Under the pieces are notes generated by a model. It ran no database searches. It was not told the origin of the DNA and saw nothing but the letters and a program-made list of their open reading frames with translations. 64,000 nt of DNA, taken from the NCBI RefSeq assembly GCF_010998615.1, contig NZ_JAAEAH010000010.1, positions 62,001 through 126,000 of the forward strand, read 5' to 3'. The position numbers and the translations under genes are program-made. This DNA is from Myxococcus sp. CA023 (GTDB lineage Bacteria; Myxococcota; Myxococcia; Myxococcales; Myxococcaceae). This document shows positions 19,440 through 64,000 of the stretch, piece by piece. Position 1 is the stretch's first letter; each line of letters begins with the position of its first letter.

Positions 19440-20045
19440 TCAACGGCGTTTCTTCTTGCCGGCGGGCTTGGGCGGAGGGGCTGGCTTTTCCTTTTCGCCA
19501 GCGATTTGAAGGGACTGGCGGAACTCGTCGACGTCACGGCCCAGGCCGTCGGTGAACGCGGTGCCGGTCTGGGCATCCACGACCAGGGTGTACTTGAAGC
19601 CGGACTTGAGCGGCTGCGGCAGCTGGATTCGGTAGACGAGGCCGGTTTCGGATTCCTCGACGTCGTCATCGGACACCATGGCCCGGTCGGCTTCGTCGAA
19701 CAGCCGGACCCGGTAGTTCTTGAGCGGGCTGGACGTCCGGAGCTCCAGGAGCGACGTGGGCTCAATGATGGTCGCGTCATCGGGGGCCGGGGCGATCTCC
19801 GTGAGGCCCGCGGCGGCGATTCCAGCGTCGTTGGCGACGCCCGCGTCGTTGGCGGGTGCCACGGCGGGGGCGCTGGGCGGCGCCTGGTAGCTGAGTGAGA
19901 ACCGGGTCGGCGGCGGCGTCGCGGGGACCTGAGGGACCTCGGCGACCCCTGAGTCCGGGGTGGCGGCCGGCTTGTCCGGGCAGCCCGAGAGGACGAGAGC
20001 GCCACAGCAGGTGGCGGCGACGAGTCCGAATCGAAGAAGACGCAT
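19440..20045 (-). CDS. Putative lipoprotein, uncharacterised
   Basis: A 201-residue lipoprotein: signal peptide with lipobox LVLSGC (Cys22), then a Pro/Ala-rich low-complexity linker to about residue 95, a compact domain (LLELRTSSPLKNYRVRLFDE to DEFRQSLQIAG) and a Lys/Arg/Pro-rich tail. The central domain looks like an Ig-like beta-sandwich but is not a family I can name. ATG 20045 was chosen because it gives a normal lipoprotein signal; the 14-codon extension does not. It converges with the DUF3014 gene with only 28 bases between them. Confidence 0.7.
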   Translation of the reverse strand: MRLLRFGLVAATCCGALVLSGCPDKPAATPDSGVAEVPQVPATPPPTRFSLSYQAPPSAPAVAPANDAGVANDAGIAAAGLTEIAPAPDDATIIEPTSLLELRTSSPLKNYRVRLFDEADRAMVSDDDVEESETGLVYRIQLPQPLKSGFKYTLVVDAQTGTAFTDGLGRDVDEFRQSLQIAGEKEKPAPPPKPAGKKKRR

Positions 20046-20181
20046 GTGGCGGCCACGGTATGCGCCTGGATGGACGCCGGAAAGCACCGAGTGCCGGGCA
20101 GCCAGCCGGGCCGTGGGTTGGTTGCAATGGGCTCGCGGATAACCGTCCAGGATGTGACCTCTCCCTCTGAAAGAAGGTCCG

Positions 20182-20195
20182 ATAACATGCGTTAT
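20182..20195. promoter_or_regulatory. AT-rich palindrome in the divergent intergenic region
   Basis: ATAAC (20182-20186) and GTTAT (20191-20195) form a small inverted repeat, followed by TATGTAAAC. This AT-rich patch stands out in GC-rich DNA within the 283-base gap between the divergent lipoprotein and permease genes, and may hold promoter elements for either. No clear -35 is visible. Confidence 0.3.
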
Positions 20196-20328
20196 GTAAA
20201 CTAAGCGGGCACGAAACCTGGGGTCGATTCAGGCCGTTCCCCGCCCTGGTTTCTGGGCCGTCCGGGCCGGTTTCGGGTCCGTCGATTGCAGTCGATTCCG
20301 GCAGGATCTCCACTCCCGACGCCCCGCC

Positions 20329-22749
20329 ATGACCTTCTTCGATTCGCTCGCCGCGGATGTTCGCTTCGCGCTCCGCACGTTCCGCCGCTCACCCGGCTTC
20401 GTCGCCGCCGCCGTGCTGTGCCTGGCGCTGGGTATTGGCGCCAACGCCGTCATCTTCAGCGTGGTTCACGGGGTCCTCCTCCGGCCGCTGCCGTACGCGG
20501 AACCCGAGCGGTTGGTCAGTCTCGTCGAGGTGCGCCCCCAGGGCTATGGCGGCCCGGTGTCCTGGCCCACGTTCTGGGCCTGGCGCCAACACAGCCCGGC
20601 CTTCGAACACATGGCGGCATTCACAGGCGGCGGCGTCACCCTCCAGGACCAGGATGCGCCTGAGCGCCTCCAGGCTCTTCGCGGAACGGCTGACTTCTTC
20701 ACGGTTCATGGCGTGCCGCCCTTGCTGGGCCGGACTTTCGCGCTCGACGAGGACCTGCCCGGCCAGGCCCCGGTCGCGGTCCTCAGCGAGCGTCTCTGGC
20801 GCGCCCGCTTTGGCGCCGACCCGGCCGTTCTCGGCCGTTCCGTGAGCCTGGATGGCCTGGCCCACACCGTCATTGGCGTGATGCCCGCGTCTTTTGATGC
20901 GTCCACGGACGTCTGGCTGCCCCTGGTGCCTCCGCCGGACGCCGCCGCTCGGACCCGGTCCACGGTGCTGACCCTCCGGGCCCGGCTGGCGCCAGGCGTT
21001 TCGCTGGCCTCCGCCGAGGCCCAGTTGAAGCAAGTCGCCGCGAACTCCGCGGCGGCCCAGGCGGAATCCCACCGGGATCGGAGCGCCCGGGTCATTCCGC
21101 TCGATGAAAGCCAGACGCAGTCCTGGCGGGCGCCGCTCCAGGTCCTGCTGGGGGCCGTCGCCCTGGTGCTCCTCATCGCGTGTACAAACGTCGCGAATCT
21201 GCTGCTGGCCCGTGCGGGCACCCGGCGGCGCGAGCTGGCCGTTCGTCTGGCCCTGGGCGCTGGCCGGGCCCGGGTCGTCCAGCAGCTCCTGGTCGAAAGC
21301 CTCCTGCTGGCGTTCCTGGGCGGCGTGCTGGCGGCCTTGCTGGCGCGTTGGGGCCTGGACGCGCTGCTCGCCCTGGCGCCGGAGAGCCTGCCCCGGCGCC
21401 AGGACATCGCGTTGGACGGAACGGCCTTCCTGTTCCTCCTCGCAATCACCAGTGTCAGCGGCCTGGCCTTCGGGCTGCTTCCCGCCCTCCAGGTCTCCCG
21501 GCTGGACGTCCGTGGCGGGCTCGCCGCCGCGGGCGATGGCAGCACGGTGCCGGGCTTCGGCCGTCGCCTGGGGGCCTCGCTGGTGGTTGTGGAGATCGCC
21601 CTATCGCTGGTGCTGCTCGTCGGCGCGGGCCTGCTCGGACGCGGCTTCCTGCACCTGCTGGGGACTTCCACCGGACTTGCCCCCGGCCAGGTCCTCACGC
21701 TGCATCTGTCCATCCCAGACGACCGGTTCTTCAAGGACGGCGCCCTGGACGCGGAGCTGCCGGGACGGCTCTTGGAGCCGGTGCTGGAGGCGGTTCGCGC
21801 GCTCCCGGGTGTCACCGCGGCGGGCATGACATCCGTGCTCCCCATCCAACGGGCCTGGAACAACGCTCGGTATCAGGTCGAAGGAGCTCCTTTGCCAGAG
21901 CCCGGCGACGAACCTCGCGCCGAGCGCCGCGCCACCAGTCCGGGCTACTTCGTCGCCATGGGCATCCCCCTGCGCCAGGGGCGCGATTTCACGTCCCTGG
22001 ATGCCGCGCCGGACCAGCCCGGCGTCGTCATCGTCAACGAAACCCTGGCCCGCCGGCACTTTCCGGCAGGAGGTACCCTGGGCCAGCGGCTGCGCATCGG
22101 GGCGACGCCGCACACCATCGTCGGCGTCGTGGGTGATGTCCGCCAGGCGGGGCTGGAGCGCGACCCTCTCGCCGAGTTCCACGTCCCCCATGGCAGGCCC
22201 TGGGGCGATGACGGGCTCGTCCTGGTCACGCGCACCTCGGTGCAGCCGGAGACGCTGCTGCCGGCCATCCGGGAGGCCATCCGCCGCGTGGATGGCACCG
22301 TGCCCGTCTACCGGGCGCTCACCCTGGAGCAGGTCATCTCGGAATCCCTGGCGATGCGCAGGCTCGTCCTGGGGCTGCTTGGCGGTTTTGCAGTCCTCGC
22401 CGTCCTGCTCGCCGCCTACGGCCTCTACGGGGTCATCTCGCTCCGGGTCGCCCAGCGCACGCGGGAGCTGGGCGTCCGTATGGCGCTCGGTGCCCGGCCC
22501 GCGGACGTGCTCCGGCTCGTCCTGGGCCAGGGCGCGGGCATGACGGCCGTGGGCCTCGGGGTGGGACTTGGGGCGGCGCTGGCCCTGTCCCAGGTGCTCG
22601 CAAGCCAGCTTCACGGCGTCAGCGCTCGGGATCCGTGGACGTTCGGGGCCGTGGCGGCGCTGATCGCGGCCGTGGTGTTGCTCGCCTGCTGGGTTCCGGC
22701 CCGGCGGGCGACGCGGATGGACCCGCTTCAGGCGCTCCGGAAGGAATGA
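20329..22749 (+). CDS. ABC-type permease of the MacB/FtsX (ADOP) family
   Basis: An 806-residue duplicated permease. It has two halves, each with a membrane helix, a periplasmic MacB core-like domain and an FtsX block of three helices. The N terminus shows ADOP features (DVRFALRTFRRSPGFVAAAV then ALGIGANAVIFSVVHGVLLRP). FtsX blocks are at about 268-410 (LLIACTNVANLLLARAGTRR, ELAVRLALGAGRARVVQQLL) and 680-806 (RELGVRMALGARPADVLRLV). No ATPase gene is adjacent, as is usual for these orphan permeases. It may export peptides, lipids or drugs, or drive envelope remodelling; the substrate is unknown. The start at 20329 is the first in-frame ATG; no strong Shine-Dalgarno sequence is seen. Confidence 0.87.
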   Translation: MTFFDSLAADVRFALRTFRRSPGFVAAAVLCLALGIGANAVIFSVVHGVLLRPLPYAEPERLVSLVEVRPQGYGGPVSWPTFWAWRQHSPAFEHMAAFTGGGVTLQDQDAPERLQALRGTADFFTVHGVPPLLGRTFALDEDLPGQAPVAVLSERLWRARFGADPAVLGRSVSLDGLAHTVIGVMPASFDASTDVWLPLVPPPDAAARTRSTVLTLRARLAPGVSLASAEAQLKQVAANSAAAQAESHRDRSARVIPLDESQTQSWRAPLQVLLGAVALVLLIACTNVANLLLARAGTRRRELAVRLALGAGRARVVQQLLVESLLLAFLGGVLAALLARWGLDALLALAPESLPRRQDIALDGTAFLFLLAITSVSGLAFGLLPALQVSRLDVRGGLAAAGDGSTVPGFGRRLGASLVVVEIALSLVLLVGAGLLGRGFLHLLGTSTGLAPGQVLTLHLSIPDDRFFKDGALDAELPGRLLEPVLEAVRALPGVTAAGMTSVLPIQRAWNNARYQVEGAPLPEPGDEPRAERRATSPGYFVAMGIPLRQGRDFTSLDAAPDQPGVVIVNETLARRHFPAGGTLGQRLRIGATPHTIVGVVGDVRQAGLERDPLAEFHVPHGRPWGDDGLVLVTRTSVQPETLLPAIREAIRRVDGTVPVYRALTLEQVISESLAMRRLVLGLLGGFAVLAVLLAAYGLYGVISLRVAQRTRELGVRMALGARPADVLRLVLGQGAGMTAVGLGVGLGAALALSQVLASQLHGVSARDPWTFGAVAALIAAVVLLACWVPARRATRMDPLQALRKE

Positions 22750-23052
22750 CGTCGAGACTTCCGCGTCCCAGGCCTGGGATGCGGAATCCCAGTCGTGGAA
22801 CGCAGCCGGATGACACGTCGCGTTGAGGAGAAATCCTGACGCGAATGCGACTTTTTCCTCCGCGCCACGTTGTTCCTCAATGGGCCCGGTTCAAGGCCGG
22901 TTTCTCCTCGGAATCCAACCTCTGGCGGCGGGAATCAGATGCCTGCTTGCATGTTGGGTTCCCCGGCGAATCTCCCCGCTTTTTACTGGCTTGACCCAGC
23001 CAGGAGCTTCCCGCAGAACCGCGACACCCATGGCCCTGGAAAGGACCGTTTC
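22750..23052. other. 303-base intergenic region with hairpins
   Basis: No gene is supported here. CTGGGAT (22774-22780) and ATCCCAG (22786-22792) form a 7-base stem after the permease gene. A second hairpin (22819-22843) has an AGGA-GAAA-TCCT top and a GCGC/GCGC base, followed nine bases later by a T5 run; either could end permease transcription. CTGGCT (22986-22991) and AGCCAG (22998-23003) form a perfect 6-base inverted repeat about 50 bases before the peptidase gene, a possible operator. No clear sigma-70 boxes were found. Confidence 0.45.
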
Positions 23053-25146
23053 ATGAAGCGTTTGTTCGTGATTGCCACCCTCCTCGGCGCGGCTCCCGCG
23101 ATGGCCGACGAGGGCATGTGGACCTACAACAACTTTCCCTCCGCGAAGGTGAAGGAGAAGTACGGCTTCGAGCCTTCCCAGCAGTGGCTGGACAACGTGC
23201 GCCTGTCCTCGGCGCGTCTGGCGGGCGGATGCTCGGCCAGCTTCGTGTCCGCCAACGGCCTGGTGATGACGAATCACCACTGCGCGCGCGGCTGTATCGA
23301 CCAGCTCTCCACGGCGAAGAAGGACTACATCGCCAACGGCTTCTACGCGAAGGCGCAGGCCGAGGAGACCCAGTGCCCGGCGATGGAGATCAACCAGCTG
23401 GTCAAGATCACCGACGTCACGGAGACGCTGAACAAGGCCACCCAGGGCCTGACCGGTAAGAAGTACGCCGACACGCTGAAGGCGAAGATGTCCGAGCTGG
23501 AGCAGGCCTGCTCCGCCGGCAACGCCAAGGCGCGCTGTGACGTCGTCACCCTGTACCAGGGCGGCCAGTACAACCTCTACGAGTACAAGCGCTTCCAGGA
23601 CGTCCGCCTGGTGATGGCGCCCGAGCACGCCATCGCGTTCTTCGGCGGCGACCCGGACAACTTCGAGTTCCCCCGCTACGACCTCGACGTGACGTTCCTG
23701 CGCGTCTACGAGGACGGCAAGCCGGCGACGACGAACAACTTCTTCAAGTGGTCCGACAAGGGCGCTCAGGAAGGCGAGCTGACCTTCATCTCCGGCCACC
23801 CGGGCCGTACCTCGCGTGGCCTCACCATCGCGGAGCTGGAGTTCCAGCGTGACGTGGTGCTGCCCAAGACGCTGATGACGCTCTCCGAGATGCGCGGCAT
23901 GCTGACGGAGTTCGGCCGCCGTGGCGCCGAGCAGCGCCGCATCTCCACCAACCTGCTGTTCGGCGTGGAGAACTCGGTGAAGGCGCTCAAGGGCCGTCAC
24001 GAGGCCCTGCTGGACAAGACGTTCTTCGCGCAGAAGGTCGCCGCGGAGCAGGACCTGCGCAAGAAGGTCGAAGCCAACCCGGAGATGAAGACGAAGTACG
24101 CCGCAGCGTGGGATGAGATCGCCAAGGCCCAGGCGCAGCTGCGCAACATCCGTCAGGACCTGACGTTCATGGAGAACAGCGGCGGCCTGTCCTCCACGCT
24201 CTTCCAGGTGGCCCGCACGCTGGTGCGCGGCGCCGAGGAGCTCCCGAAGGCGAACGGCGAGCGCCTGCGTGAGTTCAACCAGGCCAACGTCCCGGCGCTG
24301 GAGGCCCAGCTGTTCAGCCCGGCTCCCGTCTACCCGGAGCTGGAGATTGCCCGTCTGACGTTCGGCCTCACCAAGATGCGCGAGGAGCTGGGCTCCGACC
24401 ACCCCTTCGTGAAGAAGGTGCTGGGCAAGGAGTCCCCGGAGAAGCTGGCCGCCCGGCTGGTGAAGGGCACCAAGCTGCGTGACGTGAAGGCCCGCCAGGC
24501 GCTCTACAAGGGCGGCAAGGCGGCCATCGCGGCCTCCAAGGACCCGATGATTCAGCTGGCTGTCGCGGTGGACCCGGACATGCGCGCCATCCGCAAGACG
24601 TACGAGGAGAACGTCGAGTCCATCATCCGCAAGAACAGCGAGCTGGTGGCCAAGTCCAAGTTCGAAATCTACGGCACCAACCAGTATCCGGACGCGACGT
24701 TCAGCCTGCGCCTGTCCTACGGCGCGGTGAAGGGTTACTCGGAGAACGGCAAGCAGGTCAGCCCCATCACCCAGATGGCGGGCACCTTCGAGCACGCCAC
24801 GGGTGAGGAGCCCTTCGCGCTGCCGAAGTCCTGGCTGAAGAACGAGAAGGCGCTGGACGGCACCACGCCGATGAACTTCGTCTCCACCAACGACATCATC
24901 GGCGGCAACTCCGGCTCGCCGGTCATCAACAAGGACGCGGAGATCGTCGGCATCGTGTTCGACGGCAACATCCAGTCCCTGGGCGGCGAGTACGGCTTCG
25001 ACGAGAGCGTCAACCGCTCGGTCAGCGTCCACAGCCAGGCCATCATCGAGTCGCTGACGAAGATCTACGGCGCCACGCGGCTGCTCGAGGAGCTGCGTCC
25101 CGGCAGCACCAAGATCCCGTCCGTGAAGGCCAGCCCGGCGAAGTAA
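23053..25146 (+). CDS. Exported S46-family dipeptidyl-peptidase (DPP7/DPP11 type)
   Basis: A 697-residue serine peptidase with a signal peptide cut near residue 18 (AMA-DEG). S46 enzymes remove dipeptides from the N terminus of oligopeptides. The chymotrypsin-like triad is visible: His75/His76 in VMTNHHCARG, Asp210 or Asp212 in FPRYDLDVTF, and Ser620 in GGNSGSPV. The long helical insert unique to the family lies between. The residue that sets S1 preference reads FDGN with Gly638; from family knowledge Gly favours hydrophobic residues (DPP7-like) and Arg acidic ones (DPP11-like). It likely feeds on peptides released during predation. ATG 23053 has GGAAAGGA upstream. Confidence 0.92.
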   Translation: MKRLFVIATLLGAAPAMADEGMWTYNNFPSAKVKEKYGFEPSQQWLDNVRLSSARLAGGCSASFVSANGLVMTNHHCARGCIDQLSTAKKDYIANGFYAKAQAEETQCPAMEINQLVKITDVTETLNKATQGLTGKKYADTLKAKMSELEQACSAGNAKARCDVVTLYQGGQYNLYEYKRFQDVRLVMAPEHAIAFFGGDPDNFEFPRYDLDVTFLRVYEDGKPATTNNFFKWSDKGAQEGELTFISGHPGRTSRGLTIAELEFQRDVVLPKTLMTLSEMRGMLTEFGRRGAEQRRISTNLLFGVENSVKALKGRHEALLDKTFFAQKVAAEQDLRKKVEANPEMKTKYAAAWDEIAKAQAQLRNIRQDLTFMENSGGLSSTLFQVARTLVRGAEELPKANGERLREFNQANVPALEAQLFSPAPVYPELEIARLTFGLTKMREELGSDHPFVKKVLGKESPEKLAARLVKGTKLRDVKARQALYKGGKAAIAASKDPMIQLAVAVDPDMRAIRKTYEENVESIIRKNSELVAKSKFEIYGTNQYPDATFSLRLSYGAVKGYSENGKQVSPITQMAGTFEHATGEEPFALPKSWLKNEKALDGTTPMNFVSTNDIIGGNSGSPVINKDAEIVGIVFDGNIQSLGGEYGFDESVNRSVSVHSQAIIESLTKIYGATRLLEELRPGSTKIPSVKASPAK

Positions 25147-25202
25147 TGCCTTCGGGCGAAGATGGGGGCCCCGGCGCGGTCGGCCAGGGCCCCTGAAACA
25201 AG

Positions 25203-25240
25203 AAGAGGCTGCCCGGCACATGTACCGGGCAGCCTCTTTC
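25203..25240 (+). terminator. Strong intrinsic terminator
   Basis: A perfect 14-base stem, AAGAGGCTGCCCGG (25203-25216) and CCGGGCAGCCTCTT (25225-25238), with an 8-base loop, is followed by TTC. It lies between the convergent S46 peptidase and guaA genes and should stop transcription of the peptidase, possibly of both. Confidence 0.85.
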
Positions 25241-25268
25241 GCGTCAGGGCGTCAAACGCCCTACCGCC

Positions 25269-26822
<1,554 letters not shown>

Positions 26823-26847
26823 CTGGGAGTCTCCAAGAGGGGCGTCG

Positions 26848-26877
26848 TTGACGGCTGGGGGCCCTTATCGCTACAAA
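26848..26877 (+). promoter_or_regulatory. Probable promoter for the downstream lipoprotein gene
   Basis: TTGACG (26848-26853, five of six) is followed after 18 bases by TACAAA (26872-26877, four of six). Transcription would begin near 26884, 40 bases before the ATG at 26924. The boxes overlap the leader of divergent guaA. Confidence 0.5.
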
Positions 26878-26923
26878 CTTCCGGAATACAACGCCCAAGT
26901 ACCTTCAATTGTTCGAGGCCTGG

Positions 26924-27556
26924 ATGCTCCGCCGCCTGTCCGCCCCTACCGCTGCTGCGACCCTACTCCTGCTGTCCGCCACCGGATGCGTGAAGGAGAT
27001 CTCCTCGGATGAGCGGCTGGACCGCGAAACCCAGAATCTCTCCGCGAAGGAGATGCCGGGTGCCGCCGAGCTGGAGAAGCTCACCTGTGAGGACTCCACC
27101 GAGGCGCTCATCAAGGCACGCAATGTGAACCGGCCGGAGACGGACCGGCTGGTGGACTACATCGAACTGTACTCCTCCCTCCGCAAGCGGACCGCCACGT
27201 TCGAGGATGCGATGAACCGCAACCCGGACCTGAGCTACCGCGAGGGCACCCAGCACCTGGTCAACGCCAAGGACAACTGCATCCAGCAGACGGCTGACGT
27301 CCGGGTGGAGTTCGAGACCTACATGAGGGAGCTGGTGGGCGTGCCCACCGTCCAGGAAATCAAGGGCGGCAACACCGTCACCATCGCCCGGCTCGACTTC
27401 AACACCCTGCGCCAGGCCATCGAGACGCTGGAGCCGGACGACAAGGACACGCTGCTCAACCAGGTGAACGCCGCGGAGAAGCGCGTGGCCCCGTCGACCC
27501 CCGCGGCCGATGAGTCCGCCCCCGCGTCGGGTGGTGGCCGCAAGCGCGGCCGGTAA
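26924..27556 (+). CDS. Putative lipoprotein, uncharacterised
   Basis: A 210-residue lipoprotein: signal peptide TAAATLLLLSATGC with lipidated Cys22, then a largely helical, charged domain (residues 28-185) and a Ser/Pro/Ala tail ending in basic residues. Two further cysteines (in KLTCEDS and DNCIQQ) could form a disulfide. I do not recognise the family. ATG 26924 gives a standard signal peptide; a TTG five codons earlier is the only alternative. It sits alone between guaA and guaB on the opposite strand. A hairpin with a T-run follows. Confidence 0.72.
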   Translation: MLRRLSAPTAAATLLLLSATGCVKEISSDERLDRETQNLSAKEMPGAAELEKLTCEDSTEALIKARNVNRPETDRLVDYIELYSSLRKRTATFEDAMNRNPDLSYREGTQHLVNAKDNCIQQTADVRVEFETYMRELVGVPTVQEIKGGNTVTIARLDFNTLRQAIETLEPDDKDTLLNQVNAAEKRVAPSTPAADESAPASGGGRKRGR

Positions 27557-27587
27557 GGACGCTCCGGCCGTTTCTGGCTGGACACCC

Positions 27588-27619
27588 AGGGCCCCGCCGA
27601 GAGGCGCGGGCCCTTTTTC
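27588..27619 (+). terminator. Intrinsic terminator after the lipoprotein gene
   Basis: AGGGCCC (27588-27594) pairs with GGGCCCT (27608-27614). The stem extends inward by CGCC/GGCG with one bulged base and closes on a GAGA loop. A TTTTT run follows directly. It lies between convergent genes and may also serve guaB. Confidence 0.82.
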
Positions 27620-27676
27620 ATGGCCTCGGGGCGCGGCGCGGGAGGACGGGCCACCGCGCTCCTGGCGCCCTCCTGA

Positions 27677-31627
<3,951 letters not shown>

Positions 31628-31723
31628 AAACGCGCACTGCGTGCCTTGCTCGCACTCAGTGTCATGTGTGGTTCCGGGAATTTTCCGGTGAATCTGGCCA
31701 GCCCATGGATGGTCGGATTTGCC

Positions 31724-31732
31724 TGCTATGTA
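31724..31732 (+). promoter_or_regulatory. Candidate extended -10 promoter of the NRPS gene
   Basis: TGC-TATGTA (31724-31732) has the same extended -10 form as the elements near 6879 and 8475. Transcription would start near 31739, about 31 bases before the ATG. There is no good -35. The gap also has a direct TTCCGG repeat (from 31671 and 31682) that could bind a regulator. Read-through from the PilZ-Hsp70 gene is equally possible. Confidence 0.4.
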
Positions 31733-31769
31733 GCGCCTCGCTTCCTTCCGGACAGACGAGCGCGCTCCC

Positions 31770-64000
<32,231 letters not shown>

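Noticed and set aside
22891-25221. A 776-codon minus-strand frame opposite the S46 peptidase
   Set aside because: Shadow of the real gene; Arg/Leu/Val/His-rich with no start signal or domain.

Overview
The window is high-GC, densely coded bacterial DNA from a myxobacterium, most likely Myxococcus xanthus or a close relative. The main reason is gene content and order. An HMG-CoA lyase, LiuC hydratase, biotin-dependent carboxylase and acyl-CoA dehydrogenase are followed by rnc, two cyclophilins, era, der, a YfgM-like gene, bamB, MutT, a YprB-like nuclease, an ABC permease, an S46 peptidase, guaA, guaB, a PilZ-Hsp70 fusion and a giant NRPS. From memory, this matches the M. xanthus DK1622 order from about MXAN_3756 to MXAN_3779: counting genes forward from liuC (MXAN_3757) places the NRPS at MXAN_3779, the locus reported for myxoprincomide. 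This rests on recollection and was not searched.

Layout. Positions 1-10.5 kb hold metabolic genes: a truncated methyltransferase, HMG-CoA lyase, LiuC, a carboxyltransferase and an acyl-CoA dehydrogenase. These fit branched-chain acyl-CoA metabolism and the alternative isovaleryl-CoA route. They are mixed with a membrane methyl-accepting protein, a zinc-ribbon/TerB membrane protein and a YtxH-like protein. Positions 9.6-18.4 kb are a same-strand housekeeping block for RNA processing (rnc), protein folding (two cyclophilins), ribosome assembly GTPases (era, der), envelope biogenesis (YfgM-like, BamB) and nucleic-acid maintenance (MutT, RNase H-like nuclease). Several of its genes overlap at TGATG or GTGA junctions. 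Positions 18.6-31.6 kb carry two small envelope proteins, an orphan ABC permease, an exported S46 dipeptidyl-peptidase, purine genes guaA and guaB, a lipoprotein, and a PilZ-like/Hsp70 fusion.

From 31,770 to the window end one uninterrupted reading frame (at least 10,743 codons) encodes a single hybrid NRPS-PKS. Its modules are FAAL-ACP; C-A(Ser)-NMT-PCP; C-A-PCP; C-A(Val)-PCP; C-A(Ser)-PCP; C-A-PCP; KS-AT(malonyl)-ACP; C-[degenerate A split by a luciferase-like monooxygenase] with no carrier; C-A(Ser)-PCP; C-A-(PCP cut by the window end). The protein should start from an activated carboxylic acid, add at least seven amino acids and one malonate unit, and oxidise the chain near the PKS junction. 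Three A domains are nearly identical at DNA level and look homogenised by gene conversion.

The most interesting parts are the monooxygenase carried in a dead A domain without its own carrier, the size of the single gene, the mosaic repeats, and a set of extended -10 promoters that predict very short leaders. I saw no tRNA, rRNA, CRISPR array, insertion sequence or prophage.
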